From positions 1 through 64,000 of the forward strand of contig NZ_MLAJ01000001.1 of NCBI RefSeq assembly GCF_002000485.1: a stretch of 64,000 bases of DNA, read 5' to 3'. The translations under genes and the position numbers were made by a program. Below, in pieces: positions 55,099-64,000 of the stretch. The notes beneath the pieces were generated by a model, which worked only from the letters and a program-made list of their open reading frames with translations, did not search any database and was not told the DNA's origin. Position 1 is the stretch's first letter, and the number at the start of each line of letters is the position of its first letter. This DNA comes from Rodentibacter ratti (GTDB taxonomy: Bacteria; Pseudomonadota; Gammaproteobacteria; Enterobacterales; Pasteurellaceae).

Positions 55099-56283
55099 AT
55101 GGAACAAGCATGGCGTTGGTATGGACCAAAAGATCCGGTTTCTTTATCCGATATTCGACAAGCCGGAGCAACCGGTATTGTGACCGCACTTCATCACATT
55201 CCTAATGGTGAAGTTTGGAGTATTGAAGAAATTGAAAAACGTAAATCTGAAATAGAAAATGCAGGCTTAACTTGGTCTGTTGTAGAGAGTGTACCGGTTC
55301 ATGAAGAAATCAAAACCCAAACCGGAAGATATCAACAATGGATTGATAATTACAAACAGACTTTACGTAATTTATCACAATGTGGCATTGATACGGTTTG
55401 TTACAATTTTATGCCGGTTTTGGATTGGACAAGAACAGATTTGGCTTATGAATTGCCGGATGGTTCAAAGGCCCTACGTTTCGATCATATTGCCTTTGCC
55501 GCATTTGAGCTTCATATTCTAAAACGCCCAGGGGCTGAAAGTATTTATAACCAAGAAGAAATCACCGCAGCAAAAGCCTACTACGATCAAATGACAGATG
55601 CAGAAATCCAGCAGCTTACCCGAAATATTATCGCAGGGCTTCCCGGTGCGGAAGAAGGCTACACATTGGATGAATTTCAAAGCCAGTTAGATCGTTATAA
55701 AGATATTTCTCCTGAAAAATTCCGCACCCACTTGGCTTATTTTTTAAATGAGATCGTGCCGGTTGCACAAGAAGTTGGTATTAGAATGGCGATTCATCCG
55801 GATGATCCGCCTCGCCCGATTTTAGGTTTACCACGAATCGTATCAACTATTGAAGATATGCAATGGTTTGTAGAAACCCAACCTTTACCTGCCAATGGTT
55901 TCACGATGTGTACCGGATCCTATGGCGTGCGTTCTGATAATGATTTAGTGAAAATGACGGAACAATTTGCCGATAGAATTTATTTTGCTCATTTACGCTC
56001 GACTCAACGTGAGGATAATCCTCTCAGTTTCCATGAGGCCGCTCACCTAGAGGGGGACGTGGATATGTTTAATGTAGTGAAAGCGTTGTTAAGCGAAGAA
56101 TATCGTCGATTAGACAAAGGTGAAACCCGTTTAATTCCAATGCGCCCGGATCACGGTCATCAAATGCTTGATGATTTACATAAAAAAACCAATCCAGGCT
56201 ATTCTGCGATTGGTCGATTAAAAGGTTTAGCCGAATTTCGTGGGCTAGAGATGGCGTTAAAGAAAGTTTATTTTAATAAATAA
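55099..56283 (+). CDS. uxuA: Mannonate dehydratase
   Basis: UxuA dehydrates D-mannonate to 2-keto-3-deoxygluconate, the substrate of KdgK. The 394-residue protein equals E. coli UxuA in length. It shows [14 protein letters not shown], the conserved [16 protein letters not shown], the metal-binding [18 protein letters not shown] and the DHGHQM near the end. GAGGAG precedes the ATG. It is the last gene of the rightward operon, ended by a terminator shared with pheA. A USS lies near its start. Confidence 0.96.
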   Translation: MEQAWRWYGPKDPVSLSDIRQAGATGIVTALHHIPNGEVWSIEEIEKRKSEIENAGLTWSVVESVPVHEEIKTQTGRYQQWIDNYKQTLRNLSQCGIDTVCYNFMPVLDWTRTDLAYELPDGSKALRFDHIAFAAFELHILKRPGAESIYNQEEITAAKAYYDQMTDAEIQQLTRNIIAGLPGAEEGYTLDEFQSQLDRYKDISPEKFRTHLAYFLNEIVPVAQEVGIRMAIHPDDPPRPILGLPRIVSTIEDMQWFVETQPLPANGFTMCTGSYGVRSDNDLVKMTEQFADRIYFAHLRSTQREDNPLSFHEAAHLEGDVDMFNVVKALLSEEYRRLDKGETRLIPMRPDHGHQMLDDLHKKTNPGYSAIGRLKGLAEFRGLEMALKKVYFNK

Positions 56284-56354
56284 ATTCATCAAGGGTAGGG
56301 ACAATTTTTCTCCTTATCGTTACATTTACTATCCCTTTAAAAGGAAAATATATA

Positions 56355-56398
56355 AAAAAGGCGGTCATAAAAATACTGATTTTTACGACCGCTCTTTT
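56355..56398. terminator. Terminator between uxuA and pheA
   Basis: A 14-position stem (56361-56374 with 56379-56392) with one mismatch and flanking A and T runs. The arms resemble degraded USS cores (AAGGCGGT and AAGAGCGGT). Confidence 0.8.
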
Positions 56399-56400
56399 TC

Positions 56401-57558
56401 TTAAATATTCACGGGTTTTACGATTTCGCTTGGATAGCAACCTAAAATTTTTAAGTAATTACTATGTTTTTTCAAATCGTCCAATGCTTCTTGAGTATCC
56501 GGATGATGAATATTGGCTTCAATTTCCAAATAAAACATTTCTTCCCAAGGTTTACCGTAAATAGGACGAGATTCAAGCTTTGTCATATTAATTTGATATT
56601 TTTTAAATATCAAAAGCGCATCAGCCAAAGAACCTGCTTGTTGTGGAGTAGTCATCAACAATAAGGTTTTAGTGTGAATTTGTGGGGAAATTTCGTGCGC
56701 TTCCCTTGATACGACAATAAAGCGGGTAATATTATTTTCTTGATTCGCAATATTCGTTTTTAACACACTTAGGCCATATAGCTTTCCACCGTCTTCATTA
56801 CCCAATGCAGCAATATTTGGTTTATTCAAACTTGACACCAACTGCATCGCATGTGAACTGCTCTCGCAATATTCAATATGAACACGATCCAAGCTATGAA
56901 TAAACTGGCTACATTGCTGAATCACTTGTGGATGGCTATATAAAGTATCAATTTGACTCAAATCTGTTGCATCGTTCACCAAAACACAATGTTTAATCGG
57001 GTACGCAAGCTCACCAACAAGAGAGAGATCCGTATGTTGAAGCAAATCATAGACCTCATTAATCGCCCCTGATGTGGTATTTTCTAAAGGAAGAATGCCG
57101 ACATCCGCTTCACCATTTTTCACTTTTTCAAACACTTGCTCAAATGACTGGCAACCGAGTTCTATAAACTGCTTTTGATAACGAGCAGCATAACTACGCG
57201 CAGCTAAATTAGAATAAGAACCTCGCTTACCCAGAAAAGCGATATGCAAATTTTGACTGCGTTGCTCATTCAATCTATTTTGTAAATATACTTGCTGAGT
57301 TAATACGGAATCCTCAATAATCTTTTGGAAAATTGAGGTAATATACTGAGGTTCAAGCTGATAATTTTCATTTTCCGCAAATTGTATAAGTTCTTTTAAA
57401 ATTTGTTGCTCACGCTCTGTATCTCTCAGGGCTTTCTGTGTAATTTCTTTACTTCGCGCCACATCAAAAGCTAACCGATGACGTTCAGAAAGCAACTTCA
57501 AAAGGTTTCGATCCAGTTGTGTAATTTGCTGTCGTATTTCAGATAATTCTAAAGCCAT
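56401..57558 (-). CDS. pheA: Bifunctional chorismate mutase / prephenate dehydratase
   Basis: PheA converts chorismate through prephenate to phenylpyruvate, for phenylalanine. The 385-residue protein has an AroQ mutase domain (residues 1-90, [20 protein letters not shown]) and a dehydratase domain ([33 protein letters not shown]). A regulatory ACT domain follows, with the phenylalanine-site [10 protein letters not shown] start at codon 3 of the longest frame (57558), because the earlier ATG overlaps the ribosome site AAGGA; the length then fits E. coli (386). It lies 8 bp behind a 5'-nucleotidase gene. I see no attenuator leader peptide. Confidence 0.95.
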   Translation of the reverse strand: MALELSEIRQQITQLDRNLLKLLSERHRLAFDVARSKEITQKALRDTEREQQILKELIQFAENENYQLEPQYITSIFQKIIEDSVLTQQVYLQNRLNEQRSQNLHIAFLGKRGSYSNLAARSYAARYQKQFIELGCQSFEQVFEKVKNGEADVGILPLENTTSGAINEVYDLLQHTDLSLVGELAYPIKHCVLVNDATDLSQIDTLYSHPQVIQQCSQFIHSLDRVHIEYCESSSHAMQLVSSLNKPNIAALGNEDGGKLYGLSVLKTNIANQENNITRFIVVSREAHEISPQIHTKTLLLMTTPQQAGSLADALLIFKKYQINMTKLESRPIYGKPWEEMFYLEIEANIHHPDTQEALDDLKKHSNYLKILGCYPSEIVKPVNI

Positions 57559-57566
57559 AATCATCC

Positions 57567-59216
57567 TTATTTAAAAGTCACGGCATCTTTTGGATCATAT
57601 TTTGATGCATCAAACGGCGCCTTTTGTGAATGTTTCCAAATATATTTAGCGAGCACTTCAGCATCAATAAAGCCTGTATTTAAGAATGTAGGATTTTTCG
57701 TTACAACAGGGTAACCATCACCACCCGCGGCATTATAACTTGGTAAAGAAACACGATAAGTTTTCGTTAAATCTAACGGTTTACCTTGAATTTTCACATT
57801 TTCTACTTTTTGAGCAGCCTTATTTACCACCATAGAAATACCGGAATATTGAGCATAAGCACCTGAATCAACTTCTTTTAATGCAACAACATTCAAATAA
57901 TCAAGTAATTCTTTACCTGTTAAATCCACATAGCTCACAATGTTACCAAATGGATGCACTTTTAAAATATCGCGATAAGTTACTTTACCCGGCTGAATAG
58001 AGTCGCGAATCCCACCCGAATTCATGATACCAATATCTGCGCCGGCACGTTCACGCTGCGCTTCTGCTATTAAATGGCCAAGGTTAGTTTGTTTGAAACG
58101 AATAACATCACGTGCCCCTTCTAGTTTGCCTTTTAATTCTCCCAGCTCACGCCCCAATAATTCATCCCCTTTATTTTGGTAAACCCTTAACAATTTTTCC
58201 ATTTCCGGATCCTGAGGAATGACTTCACCATAATTAACATATTCTGTTTTGCCATCTTCTTTTGTTACTTTCTTCTTCAAATTCACCGGAATTAACTCAT
58301 AACTGACAAGTTTTAAGTCTCCATTTTTAAATTCAAAATCCGCACGTCCGACATATTTTCCCCACTCATAAGCCTGCATAATCCAAGTACCATTTTGATA
58401 GTCCGGCTTGCAAGGATCTGTTGGTTTATAATCTTTAATCCATACACCTTTTTCATCCACACAAACCGGATCGTGGCTATGCCCGCCTACAATCATATCA
58501 AATGCACCCTTATCTAAATTGCGAGCAAGCGATACATCACCCGGGGCATTGGAGCCATATTGTGCATCGTAATAATATCCCATGTGAGTTAATGCAATTT
58601 TTACATCCGGGTTTTCCTTTTCATTTAACGCTTTTAATGTTTCCTTTGCGGATTCCGTCGGATCTTTAAATACCACATTACCTGTATATTCAGGGTTACC
58701 AAGTTTTGCCGTATCCTCTGTCGTTAACCCAACAACAGCAATTTTTAACCCTTGTTTATCTAAGACGATATAAGGTTTAACAAGAGGTTGATTCGTTTTC
58801 TTGTTTAACACATTAGCCGATAAAAATGGAAAGTTAGCCCAAGACTCTTGCATAGCAAGCATTTGTAGTGGATTATCAAATTCGTGATTTCCTAATACTG
58901 TCGCCTCATAGCCCATAGCATTCATCGCTTGGATATCCGGCTCGGCATTTTGCATATCAGATTCAGGAACACCAGTATTGAAATCACCAGCATTGAGTAA
59001 AATAACCGAGCCACCCTTCTTTTCTACCTCGGCTTTCACTCGGTTAATAATTGTTTTTTGTGCTGGGAAGCCATATTCACCTTTATTATTAGGCCAGAAA
59101 TGCCCATGAGTGTCATTAGTGTGAAGAAGTGTGAAATGATAAGTTTTATCCTGCTCATATGCCATTACAGCAGATGTTGTTAAAACTAAAGGTAAAACTG
59201 TGAATAATTTTTTCAT
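57567..59216 (-). CDS. nucA: Periplasmic 5'-nucleotidase (NucA/UshA family)
   Basis: This enzyme removes phosphate from nucleotides in the periplasm. In H. influenzae the NucA enzyme degrades NMN to nicotinamide riboside, needed for V-factor use. The 549-residue protein has a signal peptide ([19 protein letters not shown]), then the calcineurin-like metal sites [28 protein letters not shown] and VGGHSHDP. The C-terminal nucleotide-binding domain has [10 protein letters not shown] and [10 protein letters not shown]. The ATG at 59216 gives a standard signal peptide; an ATG four codons upstream is possible. It sits between lpxC and pheA, which I recall as adjacent in H. influenzae. Confidence 0.9.
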   Translation of the reverse strand: MKKLFTVLPLVLTTSAVMAYEQDKTYHFTLLHTNDTHGHFWPNNKGEYGFPAQKTIINRVKAEVEKKGGSVILLNAGDFNTGVPESDMQNAEPDIQAMNAMGYEATVLGNHEFDNPLQMLAMQESWANFPFLSANVLNKKTNQPLVKPYIVLDKQGLKIAVVGLTTEDTAKLGNPEYTGNVVFKDPTESAKETLKALNEKENPDVKIALTHMGYYYDAQYGSNAPGDVSLARNLDKGAFDMIVGGHSHDPVCVDEKGVWIKDYKPTDPCKPDYQNGTWIMQAYEWGKYVGRADFEFKNGDLKLVSYELIPVNLKKKVTKEDGKTEYVNYGEVIPQDPEMEKLLRVYQNKGDELLGRELGELKGKLEGARDVIRFKQTNLGHLIAEAQRERAGADIGIMNSGGIRDSIQPGKVTYRDILKVHPFGNIVSYVDLTGKELLDYLNVVALKEVDSGAYAQYSGISMVVNKAAQKVENVKIQGKPLDLTKTYRVSLPSYNAAGGDGYPVVTKNPTFLNTGFIDAEVLAKYIWKHSQKAPFDASKYDPKDAVTFK

Positions 59217-59261
59217 GAAAAAACTCATCCTAAATTAACCGCTCTTTATAGAGCAAACAAA

Positions 59262-59302
59262 AATAAAAAAGCTATACTTCTTTTAAGGAAATATAGCTTT
59301 TT
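59262..59302 (-). terminator. Terminator of lpxC
   Basis: An 11-bp stem AAAAAGCTATA/TATAGCTTTTT, followed on the minus strand by TTATTTTTG. It separates the cell-wall cluster from the nucleotidase gene. Confidence 0.8.
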
Positions 59303-59314
59303 AGCCGAAAACAA

Positions 59315-60232
59315 TTAAATCAACACTTGGGCAGGTGTCACATATCCATGTGGTGCTTGCTCCTTATCCTCAAAGGTAACAAATTCCCAGGCTTCCTGAT
59401 TTGCAATTACCGCTCTAAGCAGTTTATTATTTAGACCATGACCTGATTTATAGGCTTTGAAATCACCAATGATATTATAACCAGCTATATAAAGATCCCC
59501 GATGGCATCTAACATTTTATGGCGAACCAACTCGTCTTTAAAACGTAATCCCTCTTCGTTTAAAATACGGTAATCATCCAATACGATTGCATTATCCAAA
59601 CTACCACCAAGCGCCAAACCTTGGGATTGAAGATATTCAATATCTTTCATAAAACCAAAGGTTCTCGCACGACTAATTTGATGAACAAATGCTTGGGCAG
59701 AAAAATCCATCACATAGTTGCGTACATTTTTACCAATTGCAGGATGCTCAAAATCAATAGTGAAATCTAAACGAAAACCATTGTAAGGGGTAAATTCAGC
59801 CCATTTATCGCCATCTTCTACCCGTACTTTTTGTTTGATACGAATAAATTTCTTCGGTGCATTTTGTTCTTCGATACCTGCATCCAATAATAAATAAATA
59901 AATGGACTGGAACTACCGTCCATAATTGGAATTTCAGGGGCATCTACTTCAATAATGATATTATCAATACCAAGTCCAGCCAATGCAGCATTTAAGTGTT
60001 CAACTGTTGAAACACGAACGCCCTGCTCATTGACAAGTGCAGTACAAAGCATAGTATCACGTACAGAATCCGCATTTGCCGGGAATGTTACCGGCGGATT
60101 TAAATCGGTACGACAATAAATTACACCGGTATTTGGCATTGCGGGACGTAATGTTAGAGTCACCTTTTTGCCGCTATGCAAACCAATACCGGTTACTTTA
60201 ACACTTTGTTTTAATGTTCTTTGTTTAATCAT
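59315..60232 (-). CDS. lpxC: UDP-3-O-acyl-N-acetylglucosamine deacetylase
   Basis: LpxC removes the acetyl group in the committed step of lipid A synthesis. The 305-residue zinc enzyme has [23 protein letters not shown] at the start, the zinc ligand in [26 protein letters not shown] and the later zinc site [12 protein letters not shown] start at the second of two adjacent ATG codons, to match the usual length of 305. It ends the cluster after ftsZ, as in other gammaproteobacteria. Confidence 0.95.
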   Translation of the reverse strand: MIKQRTLKQSVKVTGIGLHSGKKVTLTLRPAMPNTGVIYCRTDLNPPVTFPANADSVRDTMLCTALVNEQGVRVSTVEHLNAALAGLGIDNIIIEVDAPEIPIMDGSSSPFIYLLLDAGIEEQNAPKKFIRIKQKVRVEDGDKWAEFTPYNGFRLDFTIDFEHPAIGKNVRNYVMDFSAQAFVHQISRARTFGFMKDIEYLQSQGLALGGSLDNAIVLDDYRILNEEGLRFKDELVRHKMLDAIGDLYIAGYNIIGDFKAYKSGHGLNNKLLRAVIANQEAWEFVTFEDKEQAPHGYVTPAQVLI

Positions 60233-60271
60233 CATTTTCTACCTTATTGTTTCACAACAAGATTTTATTTG

Positions 60272-61573
60272 TTACTTATCATTTTGATCTATTTCGTTTG
60301 GATCAAACTTTTTAAAAGAAGATAGACGTTCAGTAATTGGTCTTTCCAACCCGCCACGATAATCTGTTGGTTGCAGATTTCGCTCTGGAGAACGTATCGG
60401 CTCAGGCTGTTTAAATGTTGTAATAGTTTGTTGCTCTTGCGTTCTTAATGGAATTACGTGCGAATTTCCATCTACCGGTTGATGAAGCGGTGATAATGAT
60501 TGAGCCGTTTTTTGTATCTGAATAGTTGTTTCAGACACATCATTACTCCCCAAACCAGTTGCAACGATAGTGACACGAATTTCATCGGACATATTGGTAT
60601 CTAAAGTTGTACCTATAACAATAGTTGCATCATCTGAAGCAAAACTGCTAATCGTTTCATTAACAACAGTGAATTCCTCTAGAGTAAGATCCATACCCGC
60701 AGAGATATTTACTAAGATGCCTTTCGCATCAGTCAAATCAACTTTTTCAAGTAAATCATTGCGAACCGCAATTCTCACTGCTTCTTCAGCTCGACCTTCA
60801 CCAGAAGCTCCTTGTGCAGCCCCAAAGCCAATCATCGCTTGCCCCATCTCTGACATAACTGTTCTCACATCAGCAAAGTCAACATTAATCATGCCAGGCG
60901 AGGTAATCATATCTGAAATACCCATAACAGAGTTACGTAACACATCATTTGCTGCAGCAAATGCATCAATTAGTGTCGCATTTTTAGGGAGAACTTTTTG
61001 AATTTGCTGATTAGGAATAATGATCATTGAATCAACATATTGAGCAAGATCTTTAATCCCTAATTCAGCGAATTGCATACGCTTTTTACCCTCAAAAACG
61101 AATGGCTTAGTAACAACGGCAACGGTTAAAATACCCAATTCTTTTGCGACTTTAGCAACAATAGGAGCCGCACCGGTACCGGTACCGCCACCCATACCGG
61201 CAGCAATAAAGACCATATCGGCACCCTCAAGCATTTTACGGATTTCTTCTTGATCGTCTTCTGCAGCCTTACGACCCACATTAGGATTTGCGCCGGCACC
61301 AAGACCTTTTGTGGTCGCACCGCCAATTTGCACAGTTTGTTGAACTTGGCTTTTCCGTAATGCTTGTGCGTCGGTATTTACCGCATAGAAAATAATTTTT
61401 CCATGTTCTTCGCTATCAAGAGTATTCTCACCAAGAAAAATACCGCCAATGTCTTGCTTAATCATATTGGCAACCATATGGTTTACAGCATTACCGCCGC
61501 CGCCGCCAACACCGACAACCTTAATCAGTGCACCTGATTGTTCTTCAAAATCACCATAATCTGGGTATAACAT
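60272..61573 (-). CDS. ftsZ: Cell division protein FtsZ
   Basis: FtsZ is the tubulin-like GTPase that forms the division ring. The 433-residue protein has [13 protein letters not shown] near the start, the GTP signature [10 protein letters not shown] at about residues 120-130 and the synergy-loop [11 protein letters not shown]. The globular core ends near residue 330 and a variable linker follows. The C-terminal end is [19 protein letters not shown]; the usual binding peptide for FtsA and ZipA (DIPAFLR type) is not evident, only a loosely similar RLSSFKK. An extended N terminus ([14 protein letters not shown]) differs slightly from E. coli. Confidence 0.95.
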   Translation of the reverse strand: MLYPDYGDFEEQSGALIKVVGVGGGGGNAVNHMVANMIKQDIGGIFLGENTLDSEEHGKIIFYAVNTDAQALRKSQVQQTVQIGGATTKGLGAGANPNVGRKAAEDDQEEIRKMLEGADMVFIAAGMGGGTGTGAAPIVAKVAKELGILTVAVVTKPFVFEGKKRMQFAELGIKDLAQYVDSMIIIPNQQIQKVLPKNATLIDAFAAANDVLRNSVMGISDMITSPGMINVDFADVRTVMSEMGQAMIGFGAAQGASGEGRAEEAVRIAVRNDLLEKVDLTDAKGILVNISAGMDLTLEEFTVVNETISSFASDDATIVIGTTLDTNMSDEIRVTIVATGLGSNDVSETTIQIQKTAQSLSPLHQPVDGNSHVIPLRTQEQQTITTFKQPEPIRSPERNLQPTDYRGGLERPITERLSSFKKFDPNEIDQNDK

Positions 61574-61656
61574 TTGCGTTCTCCGTTCTGCTAATACTCT
61601 GCTAGCATATTAATAAAGTTAAATTGTCTCGTATTGTAGATGAAAATTTAAAATAA

Positions 61657-62934
61657 TCAAAATTCTGACCGCACTTTATTTGCGATTTTTTTAATTCCGG
61701 ACCAAATTGTACCGAAAATATTTTCTTCAGAATCATCACCGCTGCCGATCAGATCATCATCGCTATTACTGTGGCTATACTGCAACAATCCTATTACCGT
61801 TGAATATTGTGGGCGATTTACATAATCCGTTAACCCTGTAATGTTTAATGGGCTGCCTATTCTTACTTGGCAACCAAACACATCCATCGCACACTCTTTT
61901 AAATCTTTAATTTGAGCACCACCACCGGTAATAACAACACCGGCAATTAATTCAAATTTAATATGATTACTTTCTAAATTCGTTTTTAGCTTATCTAATT
62001 CGTCCTTCACAACGCCAAGAAGTTCCGTATAACGTGCGGAAGTGATTAAAGATAAATCACTTGTTGTTAAAGAACGGGGAGCACGACCGCCAATACTGGC
62101 AACTTCAATCTTTTTATCGCCGTGTAAACGTGCCGGATATACCGCACTTGCATAGTTCACTTTCACTCGTTCTGCTTCTGCACGTGAAATAGTACAGGCA
62201 TGAGCAATATCATTTGTGACGATATTTCCGGCATAAGGAATCACTTTGCTAAAACGTAAAGCGCCATTCGTGAAAACCATCACATTCATTGTACCTGCAC
62301 CGAAATCAATCAAGCAGACACCAAGATCCTTCTCATCTTCGGTTAAAACCGAATGGGTGGCAGCAAATCCAGAGAACACGACTTTATCTACTTGTAATCC
62401 GCAACGCTCTACCGCTTTTTTTAAGTTATTTTGCCAATCTTGGTGACAAGCGATTAAATGTACATGGGCATTCAAACGAACACCTTGTAATCCAAGGGGA
62501 TTTTTAATATTCAATTGGCGATCCACTGCATATTCTTGCGGAATAACATGTAATAAAGAAACACCTTCAGGCAATTTAATTGTGCTTGCATTATGTAAGG
62601 CAGAATCAATTTCCTCTTGCGTCACCTCACTCTCGCCAATAGGAACAAATCCACTTTCATTTAAACTTTGAATATGTTCACCGGTAATTGCTAAAGTGAC
62701 ACTCATAATCTGACAATCAGCCATGGACTCTGCCGATTCAATAGCACGTTGAATAGAATTTACAACCGCATCTAAATCGGTAATACTTCCGCTATCAATC
62801 CCCTTTGAAGGACAGCTCCCCACACCCAATACATTCACCACACCATCCGGTAACACTTCCCCAACGACTGCGACGACTTTTGACGTACCAACTTCAAGTC
62901 CAACAATTGCTTTTGTTTCAATCACTTTTGCCAT
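61657..62934 (-). CDS. ftsA: Cell division protein FtsA
   Basis: FtsA is the actin-like protein that anchors FtsZ filaments to the membrane. The 425-residue protein has [18 protein letters not shown] (phosphate 1 loop), the SHS2 domain in the first third, [16 protein letters not shown] (phosphate 2) and [12 protein letters not shown] (adenosine site). It ends in an amphipathic helix ([12 protein letters not shown]), the membrane anchor. It lies between ftsQ and ftsZ, the standard order. Confidence 0.95.
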   Translation of the reverse strand: MAKVIETKAIVGLEVGTSKVVAVVGEVLPDGVVNVLGVGSCPSKGIDSGSITDLDAVVNSIQRAIESAESMADCQIMSVTLAITGEHIQSLNESGFVPIGESEVTQEEIDSALHNASTIKLPEGVSLLHVIPQEYAVDRQLNIKNPLGLQGVRLNAHVHLIACHQDWQNNLKKAVERCGLQVDKVVFSGFAATHSVLTEDEKDLGVCLIDFGAGTMNVMVFTNGALRFSKVIPYAGNIVTNDIAHACTISRAEAERVKVNYASAVYPARLHGDKKIEVASIGGRAPRSLTTSDLSLITSARYTELLGVVKDELDKLKTNLESNHIKFELIAGVVITGGGAQIKDLKECAMDVFGCQVRIGSPLNITGLTDYVNRPQYSTVIGLLQYSHSNSDDDLIGSGDDSEENIFGTIWSGIKKIANKVRSEF

Positions 62935-62956
62935 ATTTTACTACACCCATTGAATC

Positions 62957-63721
62957 TTATTCATCCGTCATTCCGACTGCTGCACCCGATGTATATCGTA
63001 AATCGACATAGTCAATTCGTTTGCCTTCTTCTACTTCAATTTGTGGATAAATTGTCACAAAACGTTCGAGTTTTGATTTCCATTCCCCACGCCCTAATTT
63101 CAACACTATATCATTATCAAGTGTAACTTGCCACGCACCGCGAGCATCAATTGTCACACCTTTTACATTTAAATTTTTTGCTTTAAAATCAGCATAAATC
63201 TGATTCCACGCCTCAAGCACTTTTTGACTCTGATAATCAGGACCGCCTAAATAAGGCAGCACTTTATTTTTTAAGCGCTCCATCGGTAATTGGAAAACAA
63301 CGCCATCTTTTGTAACAAACTCAGTTTTATTCCAAATAGCAACAGGAGTATATTCAGTTAACCAAATACTTAAACGATTTGGCCAAACTTTACGAACCAC
63401 CGCACCTTTTATCCAAGGTAAGGTTTCAATTTGTTCTTGAATAACTTTAACATCTTGTCCCCAGAAACCTTTTAAGGTTCCCATTTTAAGCAAAACATCC
63501 TGAACATCTGCATAATCGGTAAATTCGGTTTTACCAACGATCGCATAAGCACTAATCGGCTTAGAATCAAGACTCTCTAACCAATTTTGCCAATTTGAGT
63601 AAACAAAATACCCAAATCCGATACATAATATGGCGATCAATAAACGAAGTTGTAAAAAATATTTAAACTTTGCTTCACCATACCGGGTATTTGGTGTGCT
63701 TTTACGCTTCAGCACATTCAT
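62957..63721 (-). CDS. ftsQ: Cell division protein FtsQ
   Basis: FtsQ is a single-pass membrane protein of the FtsQLB complex. The 254-residue protein has a cytoplasmic start rich in Lys and Arg, one membrane segment ([18 protein letters not shown], residues about 28-45), then a POTRA domain ([18 protein letters not shown]) and a beta domain with [15 protein letters not shown]. Its ATG overlaps the stop of ddlB (ATGA), so the two are coupled. Confidence 0.93.
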   Translation of the reverse strand: MNVLKRKSTPNTRYGEAKFKYFLQLRLLIAILCIGFGYFVYSNWQNWLESLDSKPISAYAIVGKTEFTDYADVQDVLLKMGTLKGFWGQDVKVIQEQIETLPWIKGAVVRKVWPNRLSIWLTEYTPVAIWNKTEFVTKDGVVFQLPMERLKNKVLPYLGGPDYQSQKVLEAWNQIYADFKAKNLNVKGVTIDARGAWQVTLDNDIVLKLGRGEWKSKLERFVTIYPQIEVEEGKRIDYVDLRYTSGAAVGMTDE

Positions 63722-64000
63722 TGCGCGCTCAACTCCAGAATTTTCACAACAAGTTGCTCAAAAGAAATGCCTGCTGTTGCAGCCGATTTTGGGAACAAAC
63801 TATGGCTGGTCATTCCCGGGTTGGTATTCACTTCTACCAAACGGAAATCCCCTTTCGCATCACACATCACATCAATACGGCTCCAACCACGGCAGCCCAC
63901 TGCATCATAAGCACGTTTCACCAATAAAGCTAACTCTTGTTCACGTTTAGGGGATAACCCGGCAGGGCAAAAATACTGTGTATTATCAGAAATATATTTT
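63718..64000 (-). CDS. ddlB: D-alanine--D-alanine ligase, C-terminal part (cut by window edge)
   Basis: Only the last 93 codons are inside the window; the gene continues beyond 64000. The visible part has the ATP-grasp end of Ddl: [23 protein letters not shown], the metal-binding [15 protein letters not shown], and [13 protein letters not shown]. Ddl joins two D-alanines for the cell-wall precursor. Its place directly before ftsQ, with an ATGA overlap, marks it as the ddlB of the division and cell wall cluster. Confidence 0.94.
   Translation of the reverse strand, partial: KYISDNTQYFCPAGLSPKREQELALLVKRAYDAVGCRGWSRIDVMCDAKGDFRLVEVNTNPGMTSHSLFPKSAATAGISFEQLVVKILELSAQ

Overview
The window is a contiguous stretch of chromosome from a gammaproteobacterium of the family Pasteurellaceae. 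The base composition is AT-rich. By eye I count 44 exact copies of the 9-base core AAGTGCGGT (either strand), the Haemophilus influenzae-type DNA uptake signal sequence. Gene order from grxD through ompA/P5, the ydiJ-like gene, a hotdog thioesterase and hemH, and again cnoX-trxB-cydDC-nrdG, matches what I remember of H. influenzae. A Haemophilus or Aggregatibacter species is the best guess; the species cannot be fixed from this window. I see no insertion sequence, prophage, integron or CRISPR array.

Layout. 0-7.8 kb: mpl, metC, a 2-Cys peroxiredoxin, pgsA, a four-tRNA operon (Gly-Cys-Leu-Lys, leftward), metB, ldhA, trxA. 7.9-13.1 kb: proline use (putA without its repressor domain, putP) behind a consensus CRP site. 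13.2-17.6 kb: bioB and the thiamine importer thiBPQ under a TPP riboswitch. 17.7-21.4 kb: grxD, a lemA/TPM-domain trio, and ompA (P5) with a long structured leader. 21.5-28.8 kb: ydiJ, menI-like, hemH, a selenocysteine-containing selD, gntR, gntK. 29-38 kb: gluconate permease, cnoX, trxB, cydDC, the 4.5S RNA gene, nrdG, a TatD-family nuclease and ppiB. 38-44.9 kb: cysS, lactate permease with lldEFG, yjdM. 45-56.3 kb: a uronate island with eda, uxaC, an SDR mannonate oxidoreductase, kdgK and a TRAP binding protein leftward, and TRAP dctQM, a GH31 glycosidase, uxuR and uxuA rightward. 56.4-64 kb: pheA, a 5'-nucleotidase, then lpxC, ftsZ, ftsA, ftsQ and the end of ddlB (tail of the division and cell wall cluster).

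How it works together. Much of the window is carbon supply under CRP: proline, gluconate, lactate and hexuronates, with CRP boxes readable upstream of putA, in the gnt and uronate divergent regions and, less exactly, before lctP. Gluconate and uronate genes also carry local repressor operators (GntR, UxuR type). In both cases a CRP box lies about 60 bp upstream of the inferred start and the operator covers the start site. Both sugar acid routes lead towards 6-phosphogluconate or KDPG.

Annotation choices that differ from a simple longest-ORF reading: metC, thiQ, grxD, ydiJ, hemH, gntR, trxB, ppiB, lldG, pheA, the nucleotidase and lpxC start at an internal Met. selD is extended upstream through an in-frame UGA read as selenocysteine. 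The 4.5S RNA, tRNAs and riboswitch were read directly from the sequence. Many intergenic terminators are inverted pairs of uptake signal sequences. The most distinctive items are the selD selenocysteine codon with its SECIS hairpin, the GH31 enzyme inside the uronate operon, and an inverted uptake-sequence terminator mutated symmetrically on both arms.
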